Shown: positions 34,650 through 43,887, counted from the first letter of the stretch. The stretch: DNA of 64,000 nucleotides from Pseudomonas paracarnis (GCF_904063055.1 NZ_CAJFCN010000003.1:1-64000); one strand, 5' to 3'. Program-made: numbers and translations. Notes: generated from the sequence alone by a model not told the origin.

Positions 34650-35210
34650 TTAATGACTGGCCAGGATTTCACTCGTTTGGAACACCCTTGCATAGTCCAT
34701 CGCCAAGTTACTGAGCGACAGTGCATGCACATCCTCTGCGGCCCACAGCCGCCCCGACAAGTCGGTTTGATCGAAGGTAAAACACGCATCCGCCGCCACG
34801 ATCACGTCGAACCCCAGGTTGCCGCCCGAGCGTGCGGTGGATTCCACTGAATTGTTGGTGATGACCCCGACGATTACCAACTGCTGGATCGAGCGCAGGT
34901 GCAGCCAGCGCTCCAGGCCCGTGGCGCTGAACGCATCTGGTACGTTTTTTTCAACCACATGCTCCTGGGCCAGGGGGTGCAGCGCATCCTGGAACTCACA
35001 GCCGGGCTGGCCTGGCCGGAACACTGAAGCGGCAGAGCGGGAGATATGCCGCACATGAATGATCGGGCGTTGCGCCTGGCGCCAGGCATTGAGCAATTGC
35101 TGTATGCGCAGCTCGGCGTCTGGGTTGTTGCGGCGGCCAAGGGTGGGATCGGCCATGCCTTTTTGCATATCGATGATCAACAATGCGGCGTTAGTCGCTA
35201 TCGGTTCCAT
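34650..35210 (-). CDS. Isochorismatase-like hydrolase with Ser in place of catalytic Cys
   Basis: This 186-residue protein has the isochorismatase fold: AALLIIDMQKGMADP with Asp14, VVEKNVPDAF with Lys88, and GVITNNSVESTARSGGNLGFDVIVAADAC. In cysteine-hydrolase members the TNxCVxxT position holds the nucleophile Cys; here it is Ser121. This may mean a changed mechanism or a non-hydrolytic role, and the NNSVE wording recurs in one subgroup that I recall. Nicotinamidase- or ureidoacrylate-type activity therefore should not be assumed. It is a single gene, convergent with the NUDIX operon. Confidence 0.78.
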   Translation of the reverse strand: MEPIATNAALLIIDMQKGMADPTLGRRNNPDAELRIQQLLNAWRQAQRPIIHVRHISRSAASVFRPGQPGCEFQDALHPLAQEHVVEKNVPDAFSATGLERWLHLRSIQQLVIVGVITNNSVESTARSGGNLGFDVIVAADACFTFDQTDLSGRLWAAEDVHALSLSNLAMDYARVFQTSEILASH

Positions 35211-35355
35211 GGCCTGTCCTGGCAGAGGTGAACATTATCTAACTGGTTGGAAGTTAGCACCGATCGGCAGCCCATATGCAAATCCCTGAGACTTCCCGGC
35301 GAAACGCTTCATAATGGCGGCCAATTTGTTTAGCTCGTTATTCTGGTGTGCCCGC

Positions 35356-37554
35356 ATGGAAATTAAGGTCAACTTTCTCGACAACCTTCGGCTTGAAGCC
35401 AAGTTCGATGACTTCACGGTCATTGCCGACCAGCCCATCCGCTACAAGGGCGACGGTTCGGCACCGGGGCCATTCGACTACTTCCTGGCTTCGTCGGCGT
35501 TGTGTGCGGCGTACTTTGTGAAGTTGTACTGCCAGACGCGCAATATTCCCACCGAGAACATTCGCCTGTCGCAGAACAACATCGTCGACCCGGAAAACCG
35601 CTACAACCAGATTTTCAAGATCCAGGTTGAATTGCCCGCAGATATCTCCGACAAGGACCGCCAAGGCATCCTGCGCTCCATCGACCGCTGCACCGTGAAG
35701 AAAGTGGTGCAGGCCGGGCCGGAATTCGTGATTGAGGAAGTCGAGAACCTCGACGCCGATGCCCAGGCGCTGTTGATGCCCAACTCCACGTCCGCAGCAG
35801 GCACCTACATTGCCGGCAAGGACCTGCCGCTGGAGCAGACCATCGCCAACATGTCGGCGATTCTCGCGGGCCTGGGCATGAAGGTCGAGATTGCCTCGTG
35901 GCGCAATATCGTGCCCAACGTGTGGTCGCTGCATATCCGCGACGCCCATTCGCCGATGTGCTTTACCAACGGCAAAGGCGCGACCAAAGAGGGCGCGCTG
36001 GCGTCGGCCTTGGGTGAGTTCATCGAGCGTCTGAACTGCAACTTCTTCTACAACGACCAGTTCTGGGGCGAGGACCTGGCCAACGCGCCGTTCGTGCATT
36101 ACCCGGACGAGCGTTGGTTCCAGCCGGGCCCCAACGATGAGCTGCCGAGTGAAATCCTCGATGCCTACAGCCTGAAAGTCTACAACCGCGAGGGCGAGCT
36201 GCGTGGTTCACACCTGTTCGACACCAACTCCGGCAACGAAGCCCGTGGCATTGTCTCGCTGCCGTTCGTGCGTCAGTCCGATGGCGAGGTGGTGTATTTC
36301 CCGTCCAACCTGATCGAAAACCTCTACCTGAGCAACGGCATGAGCGCGGGTAACACCTTGGCCGAAGCCCAGGTGCAGTGCCTGTCGGAGATTTTCGAGC
36401 GGGCGGTGAAGCGCGAAATCATCGAAGGCGAATTTGCCCTGCCGGACGTACCGGCCGAAGTGCTGGCCAAGTACCCGGGCATCCTGGCGGGTATCGAAGG
36501 CCTGGAAGCCCAGGGCTTTCCGGTGCTGGTCAAGGATGCCTCCCTGGGCGGTGAATTCCCGGTGATGTGCGTGACCTTGATGAACCCGCGCACCGGCGGC
36601 GTGTTCGCCTCGTTCGGCGCGCACCCGAGCCTGGAAGTGGCACTGGAACGCAGCCTCACCGAGCTGCTGCAAGGCCGTAGCTTCGAAGGCTTGAACGATC
36701 TGCCGCAGCCGACCTTCGAAGGCCAGGCGGTCACCGAGCCGAACAACTTCGTCGAGCATTTTATCGATTCCAGCGGCGTAGTGTCGTGGCGCTTCTTCAG
36801 TGCCCAGTCGGATTATGAATTCGTCGAGTGGGACTTCTCCGGCCAGGGCGAAGACTCCAACGCCCAGGAAGCCGCCACGCTGTTCGGCATCCTCGAAGGC
36901 ATGGGCAAAGAGTCGTACATGGCGGTGTATGAGCACCTGGGCGCTACTGCCTGCCGCATCCTGGTGCCGGACTACTCGGAAATCTACCCGGTGGATGACC
37001 TGATCTGGGACAACACCAACAAGGCGCTGTTTTTTCGCGAAGACATCCTCAACCTGCACCGCCTCAGCGAGGAGGAGCTGCAGGCGTTGGTCGAGCGCCT
37101 GATAGAAAGTGAGCTGGACGACTACACCGATATCACTACGTTGATTGGCATTGAGTTCGACGACAACACCGCGTGGGGCCAGTTGACCATCCTGGAGCTG
37201 AAACTGCTGATATTCCTGGCGCTGAAGCAGTATGAAGAGGCCAAGGAATGCGTAGAGATGTTCCTGCAGTACAACGACAACACCGTTGAGCGCGGCCTGT
37301 TTTACCAGGCGATGAACGCGGTGCTGGAGATGGAACTGGATGAGGACCTGGAACTGGCTGACTACGAGGCCAACTTCCGGCGCATGTTTGGCAACGAGCG
37401 CATGGACGCGGTGATCGGCTCGGTCGACGGCAGTGTGCGCTTTTATGGGCTAACGCCGACGAGCATGAAGCTGGAAGGCCTGGACCGGCATTTGCGCCTG
37501 ATTGACAGCTACAAGAAGCTGCATGCGGCGCGGGCCAACATTACCCAAGCCTGA
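35356..37554 (+). CDS. OsmC-YcaO fusion protein
   Basis: This 732-residue cytoplasmic protein has an N-terminal OsmC-like domain (about 1-130: NLRLEAKFDDFTVIADQPIRYKGDGSAPGPFDYFLASSALCAAYFVKLYC) fused to a YcaO domain (about 150-550). ATP-site signatures include GKGATKEGALASALGEFIERLN, AEAQVQCLSEIFERAVKREIIEG and GAHPSLEVALERSLTELLQGR. A helical repeat tail follows. E. coli YcaO, which lacks the OsmC part, is linked to RimO-dependent methylthiolation of ribosomal protein S12. OsmC domains reduce peroxides, and the paired Cys in this family often lie as here (SSALCAAY), so redox control is possible. ATG 35356 (MEIKVNFL) is chosen. It is monocistronic. Confidence 0.88.
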   Translation: MEIKVNFLDNLRLEAKFDDFTVIADQPIRYKGDGSAPGPFDYFLASSALCAAYFVKLYCQTRNIPTENIRLSQNNIVDPENRYNQIFKIQVELPADISDKDRQGILRSIDRCTVKKVVQAGPEFVIEEVENLDADAQALLMPNSTSAAGTYIAGKDLPLEQTIANMSAILAGLGMKVEIASWRNIVPNVWSLHIRDAHSPMCFTNGKGATKEGALASALGEFIERLNCNFFYNDQFWGEDLANAPFVHYPDERWFQPGPNDELPSEILDAYSLKVYNREGELRGSHLFDTNSGNEARGIVSLPFVRQSDGEVVYFPSNLIENLYLSNGMSAGNTLAEAQVQCLSEIFERAVKREIIEGEFALPDVPAEVLAKYPGILAGIEGLEAQGFPVLVKDASLGGEFPVMCVTLMNPRTGGVFASFGAHPSLEVALERSLTELLQGRSFEGLNDLPQPTFEGQAVTEPNNFVEHFIDSSGVVSWRFFSAQSDYEFVEWDFSGQGEDSNAQEAATLFGILEGMGKESYMAVYEHLGATACRILVPDYSEIYPVDDLIWDNTNKALFFREDILNLHRLSEEELQALVERLIESELDDYTDITTLIGIEFDDNTAWGQLTILELKLLIFLALKQYEEAKECVEMFLQYNDNTVERGLFYQAMNAVLEMELDEDLELADYEANFRRMFGNERMDAVIGSVDGSVRFYGLTPTSMKLEGLDRHLRLIDSYKKLHAARANITQA

Positions 37555-37561
37555 TACACAC

Positions 37562-37670
37562 TGATCGTTCCCACGCTCCGCGTGGGAATGCAGCCAGGGA
37601 CGCTCTGCGTTCCCAAGCGTGACGCAGAGCGTCACCGAATGCGTTCCCACGCAGAGCGTGGGAACGATCA
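37562..37670. repeat. Multi-hairpin palindromic repeat (GTTCCCACGC type) between convergent genes
   Basis: The outer arms TGATCGTTCCCACGCTC and GAGCGTGGGAACGATCA enclose GACGCTCTGCGT/ACGCAGAGCGTC (12 bp) and further CCCACGC/GCGTGGG stems. It lies between the OsmC-YcaO and cystathionine gamma-lyase stops and probably ends both transcripts. Confidence 0.85.
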
Positions 37671-37676
37671 TGGCGG

Positions 37677-38843
37677 TTAGATGTGGGCCAAGGCTTGCGC
37701 CAGATCGGCGCGCAAATCCTCCACATCTTCAACCCCCACCGACAAGCGCACCAGCCCATCGCCAATCCCCAATTGCGCCCGCGTCGCCGCCGGGATGCTG
37801 GCATGGGTCATGATCGCCGGGTGCTCGATCAGGCTTTCCACGCCCCCCAGGCTCTCGGCCAGGGCGAAGATCTTCACGTTTTCCAGAAAGCGCGTCGCGC
37901 CGGCCAGGTCGCTGTTCAAGTCCACTGAAATCATCCCGCCAAAGCCGCGCATTTGCTGCTTGGCCAGGTCGTGCTGTGGGTGGGATTGCAAGCCCGGGTA
38001 GTGAACCCGCGACACTTGTGGCTGTTGTTCCAGCCAGGTGGCCAGGTCCAGGGCATTGCTGCAATGGCGCTCCATGCGCAGCGCCAGGGTTTTTACCCCG
38101 CGCAGGGTCAGGAAGGCATCGAACGGCCCGGCGATGGCGCCGATGGAGTTTTGCAGGAAGCCCAGGCGTTCGGCCAATTCAGCGTTATCACCGACAACAG
38201 CGATACCACCGATCACATCAGAATGCCCATTGAGGTATTTGGTGGTGGAGTGCACCACGATGTCGAAGCCCAACTCCAGCGGGCGCTGGATCCAGGGGCT
38301 GGCAAAGGTATTGTCGGCCACGCAGATAATCCCGCGGGCACGGCAGATGCGGGCCACGGCGCGCAGGTCGGTCAGGCTCAGCAGCGGGTTGCTTGGGGTT
38401 TCGACCCAGACCATGCGCGTGTCGTCCTGCAATGACGCTTCAAACGCCGACAAGTCGCTGAGGTCGACATAGCTGAAGCGGTGCCCGGCACTGCGCTGGC
38501 GCACCTTGTCGAACAGCCGGAAAGTGCCGCCGTACAGGTCATTGCCCGAGACGATATGCGCGCCAGCATCCAGCAGTTCGAGCACGGTGGAGATCGCCGC
38601 CAGCCCCGAGGCAAATGCAAATGCCTGGCTGCCGCCTTCAAGGTCGGCCACGCAGCGTTCCAGGGCGAAACGCGTGGGGTTATGGGAGCGGCCATAGTCA
38701 AACCCCTTGTGCACGCCGGGGCTGTCTTGCAGGTAGGTGGAGTTGGCGTAGATCGGCGGCATCAGCGCGCCCGTGGTCGGGTCGGGTGACTGCCCGGCGT
38801 GGATCACTCGGGTGGCAAACGCGCTTTTATCGGGCTGGCTCAT
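37677..38843 (-). CDS. Cystathionine gamma-lyase/synthase family PLP enzyme
   Basis: This 388-residue Cys/Met-metabolism PLP enzyme has FDYGRSHNPTR, the ring-stacking NDLYGGTFRLF and the PLP lysine Lys202 in VVHSTTKYLNGHSDV. By sequence alone gamma-lyase and gamma-synthase are close, but the gene overlaps the upstream cystathionine beta-synthase gene (ATGA at 38840-38843). This makes reverse transsulfuration (cystathionine to cysteine, 2-oxobutyrate and ammonia) the likely role. A multi-hairpin repeat follows the stop. Confidence 0.87.
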   Translation of the reverse strand: MSQPDKSAFATRVIHAGQSPDPTTGALMPPIYANSTYLQDSPGVHKGFDYGRSHNPTRFALERCVADLEGGSQAFAFASGLAAISTVLELLDAGAHIVSGNDLYGGTFRLFDKVRQRSAGHRFSYVDLSDLSAFEASLQDDTRMVWVETPSNPLLSLTDLRAVARICRARGIICVADNTFASPWIQRPLELGFDIVVHSTTKYLNGHSDVIGGIAVVGDNAELAERLGFLQNSIGAIAGPFDAFLTLRGVKTLALRMERHCSNALDLATWLEQQPQVSRVHYPGLQSHPQHDLAKQQMRGFGGMISVDLNSDLAGATRFLENVKIFALAESLGGVESLIEHPAIMTHASIPAATRAQLGIGDGLVRLSVGVEDVEDLRADLAQALAHI

Positions 38844-40216
38844 GCAAGGGATCTCCGTAGGTGGTTAAGCAGGTCGACGCGGGTGATCAGGCCATGAAAG
38901 CCTGCGGCGTCGGCAATGATGGCGACCAGGCCGCGATCCAGTTCAGCCTGCAGTTCGGCCAGGCTGGCGTTGGGGGCCAGGGTGTGCAGGGTGTTGGTCA
39001 TGGCGCTGGCGACGGTCATGGAAAAATTTGCGGCGTCGTGGTGCAGGCCCAGCAGGATGTCGGACTCGTCGATCACGCCCACCAGGGTCTGGCCATCGAC
39101 CAGCACCGGCAGTTGCGACACGTCCGCCAGGCGCATGCGCTGGAAGGCGGTGAGCAGGGTGTCGTCGGGGCTTACGCTGATCACGCGGCCGTCTTCGAAG
39201 CGGCGCGCGATCAGATCGCGCAGGTCGCCGTAGTGTTTGTACTGCAGCAGGCCCGCGTCGTTCATCCACTGGTCGTTGTAAACCTTCGACAGGTAGCGCG
39301 TACCGGTGTCGCAGACGAAGGTGACCACGCGCTTGGGCTCGGTTTGCTCGCGGCAGTAGCGCAAGGCCGCGGCGAGCAGGGTGCCGGTGGATGAGCCGCC
39401 GAGGATGCCTTCGGCCTTGAGCAATTGGCGGGCGTGGTCGAAGCTGTCGGCATCGCTGATGGAGTAGGCGTGGCGCACGCTGGACAGGTCGGCGATCGAG
39501 GGGATGAAGTCCTCGCCTATGCCTTCAACGGCCCAGGAACCGGGGGTTCCCAAGGTGCCGCTGCGGCTGTATTCGGCCATCACCGAACCGACCGGGTCGG
39601 CCAGCACCATGGCCAGTTCGGGTTGCACGCGCTTGAAGAAACGCGTGAGGCCGGTGAGGGTGCCGGCCGAGCCGACGCCCACCACAATCGCGTCCACATC
39701 GTGCTGGGTCTGCGCCCAGATCTCCGGTGCGGTACTGGTCTCGTGGGCCAAGGGGTTGGCCGGGTTATTGAACTGGTCGGCGAAGAACGAGCCCGGAATA
39801 TCCTTGGCCAGCCGTGCCGCCACGTCCTGGTAATACTCAGGATGGCCCTTGCCCACGTCGGAGCGGGTGATATGCACCTCGGCGCCCATGGCCTTGAGGT
39901 GCAGCACCTTTTCCGTGGACATCTTGTCGGGCACCACCAACACCACCCGGTAGCCCTTGGCCCGGCCCACCAGCGCCAGGCCCAGGCCGGTATTGCCGGC
40001 GGTGGCTTCAATGATGGTACCGCCCGGGCGCAAGCGACCGTCGCGTTCAGCGGCGTCGATCATCGCCAGGCCGATGCGGTCCTTGATGGAACCACCGGGG
40101 TTTTGCGATTCAAGCTTGAGAAACAGCGTGCAGGGGCCGGTATCGAAGCGGCTGACCTTGACCAGCGGGGTGTTACCGATCAGTTCAAGTACGGCAGGGC
40201 GTGAAGGCGTGGGCAT
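38840..40216 (-). CDS. Cystathionine beta-synthase with C-terminal CBS pair
   Basis: This 458-residue enzyme joins homocysteine and serine to give cystathionine. The catalytic domain (1-320) has ELIGNTPLVKV, the PLP lysine Lys45 in NPGGSIKDRIG, EATAGNTGLGLA and the phosphate loop GVGSAGTLTG. Two CBS motifs follow at about 335-455 (VISVSPDDTLLTAFQRMRLADVSQLPVLVDGQTLVGVIDESDIL), which may bind an adenosyl ligand. No N-terminal heme region is present, as is normal for bacteria. It is first gene of the operon, coupled to the gamma-lyase gene. Confidence 0.92.
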   Translation of the reverse strand: MPTPSRPAVLELIGNTPLVKVSRFDTGPCTLFLKLESQNPGGSIKDRIGLAMIDAAERDGRLRPGGTIIEATAGNTGLGLALVGRAKGYRVVLVVPDKMSTEKVLHLKAMGAEVHITRSDVGKGHPEYYQDVAARLAKDIPGSFFADQFNNPANPLAHETSTAPEIWAQTQHDVDAIVVGVGSAGTLTGLTRFFKRVQPELAMVLADPVGSVMAEYSRSGTLGTPGSWAVEGIGEDFIPSIADLSSVRHAYSISDADSFDHARQLLKAEGILGGSSTGTLLAAALRYCREQTEPKRVVTFVCDTGTRYLSKVYNDQWMNDAGLLQYKHYGDLRDLIARRFEDGRVISVSPDDTLLTAFQRMRLADVSQLPVLVDGQTLVGVIDESDILLGLHHDAANFSMTVASAMTNTLHTLAPNASLAELQAELDRGLVAIIADAAGFHGLITRVDLLNHLRRSLA

Positions 40217-40362
40217 GTCGTCTCCTGGTTATGGGATGGACGTAGGGCGGGGGCAGCAAAAAAACAGCATGGCTTGGAACATAGGCCGGTATCGCCCGTG
40301 TCGCAACCGGGCGTCCGTTGTATGACTTTTTTTGCCGCATGGGGGAGGGCGCGCAATCCAGA

Positions 40363-40461
40363 TGTGGGAGCTGGCTTGCCTGCGATGGCGGTGGTGCAGT
40401 TGGCATTTGTGCTGCCTGACCCACCGCCATCGCGGCCTCGCTAGGGCTCGAGCGCTCCCAC
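40363..40461. repeat. REP-family hairpin with mixed arms
   Basis: The left arm is TGTGGGAGCTGGCTTGCCTG, while the right arm is GCTCGAGCGCTCCCAC, the second REP type also seen at 25354-25463. Inner GATGGCGGTGG/CCACCGCCATC arms complete the hairpin. Confidence 0.75.
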
Positions 40462-40464
40462 CGT

Positions 40465-40947
40465 TCAGTTCCCGGCAATGGCGGCTTCGATGGCAGCGAT
40501 GTCGATCTTGGTCATGGTCATCATCGCTTCAAATGCACGCTTGGCGACGGCAGGATCTTTACTGGTAACTGCTTCGACCAACACCCGCGGCGAGATCTGC
40601 CACGACAGCCCCCACTTGTCCTTGCACCAACCGCAAGCGCTCGCCTGCCCACCGTTGTCGATGATGGCGTGCCACAAGCGGTCTGTTTCCTCCTGATCCT
40701 CGGTAGACACCTGAAAGGAAAACGCCTCACTGTGCTTGAACAGGGGGCCGCCATTGAGGCCCACGCAGGGGATACCCAGTACGGTGAATTCCACAGTCAA
40801 CTCATCACCCTGCTTGCCGGATGGGTAGTCGCCAGGCGCACGGTGTACGGCCTTTACTTCGCTGTTGGGGAAGGTCTGCGCGTAGAAGGTCGCTGCCTCC
40901 AGGGCATCGCCGTTGTACCAGAGGCAAATCGTATTCTTGTTGTTCAT
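40465..40947 (-). CDS. VOC-superfamily protein (PhnB/3-dmu-9-3-mt type)
   Basis: This 160-residue protein (NTICLWYNGDALEAATFYAQTFPNSEV..., LGIPCVGLNGGPLFKHSEAFSFQVSTEDQEETDRLWHAI, CGWCKDKWGLSWQISPRVL) belongs to the PhnB-like branch of the vicinal oxygen chelate superfamily. Despite the domain name recalling demethylubiquinone methyltransferase, no methyltransferase activity is implied. The ligand is unknown. It is monocistronic, with 58 bp to the upstream MFS gene. Confidence 0.83.
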   Translation of the reverse strand: MNNKNTICLWYNGDALEAATFYAQTFPNSEVKAVHRAPGDYPSGKQGDELTVEFTVLGIPCVGLNGGPLFKHSEAFSFQVSTEDQEETDRLWHAIIDNGGQASACGWCKDKWGLSWQISPRVLVEAVTSKDPAVAKRAFEAMMTMTKIDIAAIEAAIAGN

Positions 40948-41005
40948 CGCAAGGCTCCTCGGGTTGAAAGGTGCATGAAGTCTAGACGAACAACCTGCAC
41001 GCTAC

Positions 41006-42190
41006 TCAGGCTTGCACCGTCTCCCGGCCAGCGCGTGCGTCGGCCCGCCGCGAACGCCAGCTCAGCCCCAATACCATCAGCAAGCCCAGGCCCGCCATCA
41101 GTGCGCCTGCCAGGGAAATGGCCGGGTAGCCCAGCCCGGCATTGATCACCGCGCCACCCAATGCCGCACCAATCGCATTGCCAAAATTGAACGCACCGAT
41201 GTTCATCGCCGAAGCCAGGTTAGGCGCATCTTTGGCGGCCTCCATCACCCGCATCTGCAGCGGCGGCACCAGGGCAAAGCTGGCAGCGCCCCACAGCAGG
41301 ATCGACAGCGCAGCGGGCAACGGCCATTGCATAAGCACCGAAAAGGCCAACAGCACGGCAATCAACACCACCAGCGAGATGATCAAGGTGCGGTCCACCG
41401 AGCGGTCCGCTGACTTGCCACCCCACACATTGCCCAGGGTGAGGCCGATTCCGAACAACACCAGCATCCCGGTGACGAAATTGGTCGAGGCATGGGTGAC
41501 ATCGCGCAGAATCGGCGCGATGTAGGTGAATACCGTAAACATCGCACTCGAGCCCACCACGGTCAGGGCCAGCGCCGCCAGCACCGGCCCGCGACCCAGC
41601 ACACGGATTTCCGCCATCAGCCCGCCGCCTTTGGGCGCCGGCGCATTGGGCAAGGCCCACCACAGCGCGGCCATGACCACCGCGCCGAGCCCACTGATGC
41701 CCCAGAACGCAGTACGCCAACCAAAGTTTTCGCCAAACCAGGTCGCCAGGGGCACGCCGCCAATGGTTGCCAGGGTCAGCCCCATGAACATCGCCGCCAC
41801 AGCGCCCGCGCGCTTCTCGGGCGCCACCAGGCTTGCGGCCACAATTGAGCCAATCCCGAAGAACGCTCCGTGATTGAGCGACGTCACCAGCCTGGCGATC
41901 ATCAGCGTCTGGTAGTTGCTGGCCAACGCCGACAGCAAATTACCCAGGGTAAAAATCGCCATCAGCCCTATCAGCAGATAACGGCGGGGCACCCTGGCCG
42001 TCGCCAGGGTCATGATCGGCGCGCCAATCAACACGCCCATGGCGTAGGCGCTTACCAACAGCCCCGCAGCAGGAATGGAGACGTCAAGATCAGCGGCGAT
42101 ACCGGGCAACATGCCCATAGGGGCAAACTCTGTGACCCCGATGCCAAAGGCACCGACGGACAATGCTACAAGGGGGGGATTGATACGCAT
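41006..42190 (-). CDS. MFS exporter (DHA1, AraJ-like)
   Basis: This 394-residue twelve-helix carrier has GAFGIGVTEFAPMGMLPGIAADLDVSIPAAG in helix 1, MTLATARVPRRYLL in loop 2-3 and SLNHGAFFGIGSIVAASLV in helix 4, like AraJ/YdhP exporters. The substrate is unknown; relatives export sugars, nucleosides or drugs. It is divergent from a LysR gene with a 94-bp gap, a standard regulator-target layout. The start is ATG 42190. Confidence 0.86.
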   Translation of the reverse strand: MRINPPLVALSVGAFGIGVTEFAPMGMLPGIAADLDVSIPAAGLLVSAYAMGVLIGAPIMTLATARVPRRYLLIGLMAIFTLGNLLSALASNYQTLMIARLVTSLNHGAFFGIGSIVAASLVAPEKRAGAVAAMFMGLTLATIGGVPLATWFGENFGWRTAFWGISGLGAVVMAALWWALPNAPAPKGGGLMAEIRVLGRGPVLAALALTVVGSSAMFTVFTYIAPILRDVTHASTNFVTGMLVLFGIGLTLGNVWGGKSADRSVDRTLIISLVVLIAVLLAFSVLMQWPLPAALSILLWGAASFALVPPLQMRVMEAAKDAPNLASAMNIGAFNFGNAIGAALGGAVINAGLGYPAISLAGALMAGLGLLMVLGLSWRSRRADARAGRETVQA

Positions 42191-42284
42191 GGGTGACTCC
42201 TCATCTGTGAGCCAAATGCTACAATCCTGCCTTTTGCAGCAGTAGCCCTTGGTTGGGAACTACAGCTTTGCGCAGGAGGCACAA

Positions 42285-43178
42285 ATGGACATCGGCGGGC
42301 GTTCGGGAGAGATGGAAGTGTTCACCATGGTCGCCGAGCACGGCAGCCTGTCGGGCGCGGCCAGGGCCTTGGGGCTGACCCCATCGGCCATCAGCCGCAT
42401 CATTACCCGCACCGAACAGCGCATCGGCACCCGTCTGCTACTGCGCACCACCCGCGCCATCACCTTCACCGCCGAAGGCGAAGCCTACCTGCGCGGCGCC
42501 CGACGCATCCTCGCCGACATGGCCGAAGTCGAAGACGCCATCACCGACCAGGGCGCCCCACGCGGACGCTTGCGCGTCAGCGCCGCACTGGCCCACGGCC
42601 GCATGACCATCGTCCCCCTGATCGCCGCCTTCAGCGCCCGCTATCCCGCCATCGTCGTCGACCTGATGCTCGGCGACGAAGTCGTGGACATCCTCGGCGG
42701 CCAAGCCGACGTCGCCATCCGCTTCGGTCCCCTCGCCGACAGCCCTCTGACTGCTCGCCTTATCGGCTCTACCGGGCAGGTTATCGTTGCTTCACCGGAC
42801 TACCTGGCACGGCATGGCACCCCCGTGACGCCGCAGGATTTACTGCAACACAACTGTCTGCGCTTCAACTTCCGTAGGGCGGCGCCGGATTGGCCGTTTC
42901 GGGTGGAGGGGCGGGAGTTTTCGTTGAAGGTGGCGGGGACGATTGAGGGGAATAGTGGTGAGGCATTGGCGCAGTTGGCGAAGCTGGGGGCGGGGGTGGC
43001 GAGGATTGGGGCGTTTAGTGTGGTGGAGGAAGTGAGACGGGGGGAGTTGGTGGTGTTGTTGGAGGAATTTAATCCTGGGGATGTGGAACCGATTCATGCG
43101 GTGTTTGTGGGGGGAGGGGCGATGCCGGCGCGGGTTAGGGCGTTTGTGGATTTTTTGGTTGAGAGGTGTGGGGGTTGA
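42285..43178 (+). CDS. LysR-family regulator
   Basis: This 297-residue regulator has an N-terminal HTH (FTMVAEHGSLSGAARALGLTPSAISRIITRTEQRIGTRLLLRTTR) and a CrgA/PA2477-type effector domain (RGRLRVSAAL, ILGGQADVAIRFGPLADSPLTARLI). It is divergent from the MFS exporter gene and likely controls it. GGAGG upstream fixes ATG 42285 rather than 42249. The coding strand changes character inside the gene: C-ending codons dominate to about 42880, then G-ending codons and G-runs dominate to the end. Confidence 0.88.
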   Translation: MDIGGRSGEMEVFTMVAEHGSLSGAARALGLTPSAISRIITRTEQRIGTRLLLRTTRAITFTAEGEAYLRGARRILADMAEVEDAITDQGAPRGRLRVSAALAHGRMTIVPLIAAFSARYPAIVVDLMLGDEVVDILGGQADVAIRFGPLADSPLTARLIGSTGQVIVASPDYLARHGTPVTPQDLLQHNCLRFNFRRAAPDWPFRVEGREFSLKVAGTIEGNSGEALAQLAKLGAGVARIGAFSVVEEVRRGELVVLLEEFNPGDVEPIHAVFVGGGAMPARVRAFVDFLVERCGG

Positions 43179-43317
43179 GGGGAGGGATTTTTGGGGAGGA
43201 GGGGGCTGACCGGCGGATTTCGGCCCAACGCTGCCCCTCACCACGGGCCACAATCGGCCAAAACGAAACGACCTTGAAAACTCCATGAGTCTTAAAATTT
43301 GAACAACTAATTTTTGG

Positions 43318-43887
43318 CTAGTCATTTTTTCTCCTACCGAAATAAGCGCTTGAGAAATTAGCCAGATACCAGTAAGTCAGCGCAAACCCATACCCCAAAA
43401 ATATAGATATCCCAGTGGAATAGATCACTTGAATGAACGTTGACTCATAGATGCACATCCTCGTGCAATTGGGCTCGGTCGGAGGCGTAAAGGTAAAGAA
43501 AAATAGTCCAACGCAAATCATCACCACTCCTGGTAATGCTTTCAGATGACGCCTCCACCCGGTAAGTGAACCAACATACATTTCCTGGTAGGGCTTCCAT
43601 CGCGCGATAAGAAAGGCGTAATAAAAGCTAAACATCCATGCCAGTAAAAATATTAATTGTGTGGCTTGAGGAAATGACGATTTTTCGGACCAAACGTTAA
43701 TCGACGAAATAGTGGCTCCGGCGATCGTGGCAAGCTCCGCCACCCATTGAACCCCCATAACGTCCCCACTGTATCCTCCAAAAACTATTACAGACGTGAA
43801 CAATAATGGAACCCAAACCATCCACCTTTGGTAAAAAGCATCTCGGGCAATTCCCCGTACAAGCTTCGATGTTGATGGATTATGCAT
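43318..43887 (-). CDS. Orphan membrane protein of unknown function
   Basis: This 189-residue protein was not recognised. It has four or five hydrophobic segments (MVWVPLLFTSVIVFGGY, LIFLLAWMFSFYYAFLI, ALPGVVMICVGLFFFTF, GISIFLGYGFALTYWYL) separated by short basic loops (RWKPYQEMY, GWRRHLKAL). A Cys pair lies in PTEPNCTRMCIYES between the last two helices, perhaps periplasmic. Base composition is clearly more AT-rich than in flanking genes, and the codon use is atypical, which suggests recent acquisition. No partner gene is adjacent. The reading frame is credible because of its hydrophobic periodicity and length. Confidence 0.6.
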   Translation of the reverse strand: MHNPSTSKLVRGIARDAFYQRWMVWVPLLFTSVIVFGGYSGDVMGVQWVAELATIAGATISSINVWSEKSSFPQATQLIFLLAWMFSFYYAFLIARWKPYQEMYVGSLTGWRRHLKALPGVVMICVGLFFFTFTPPTEPNCTRMCIYESTFIQVIYSTGISIFLGYGFALTYWYLANFSSAYFGRRKND

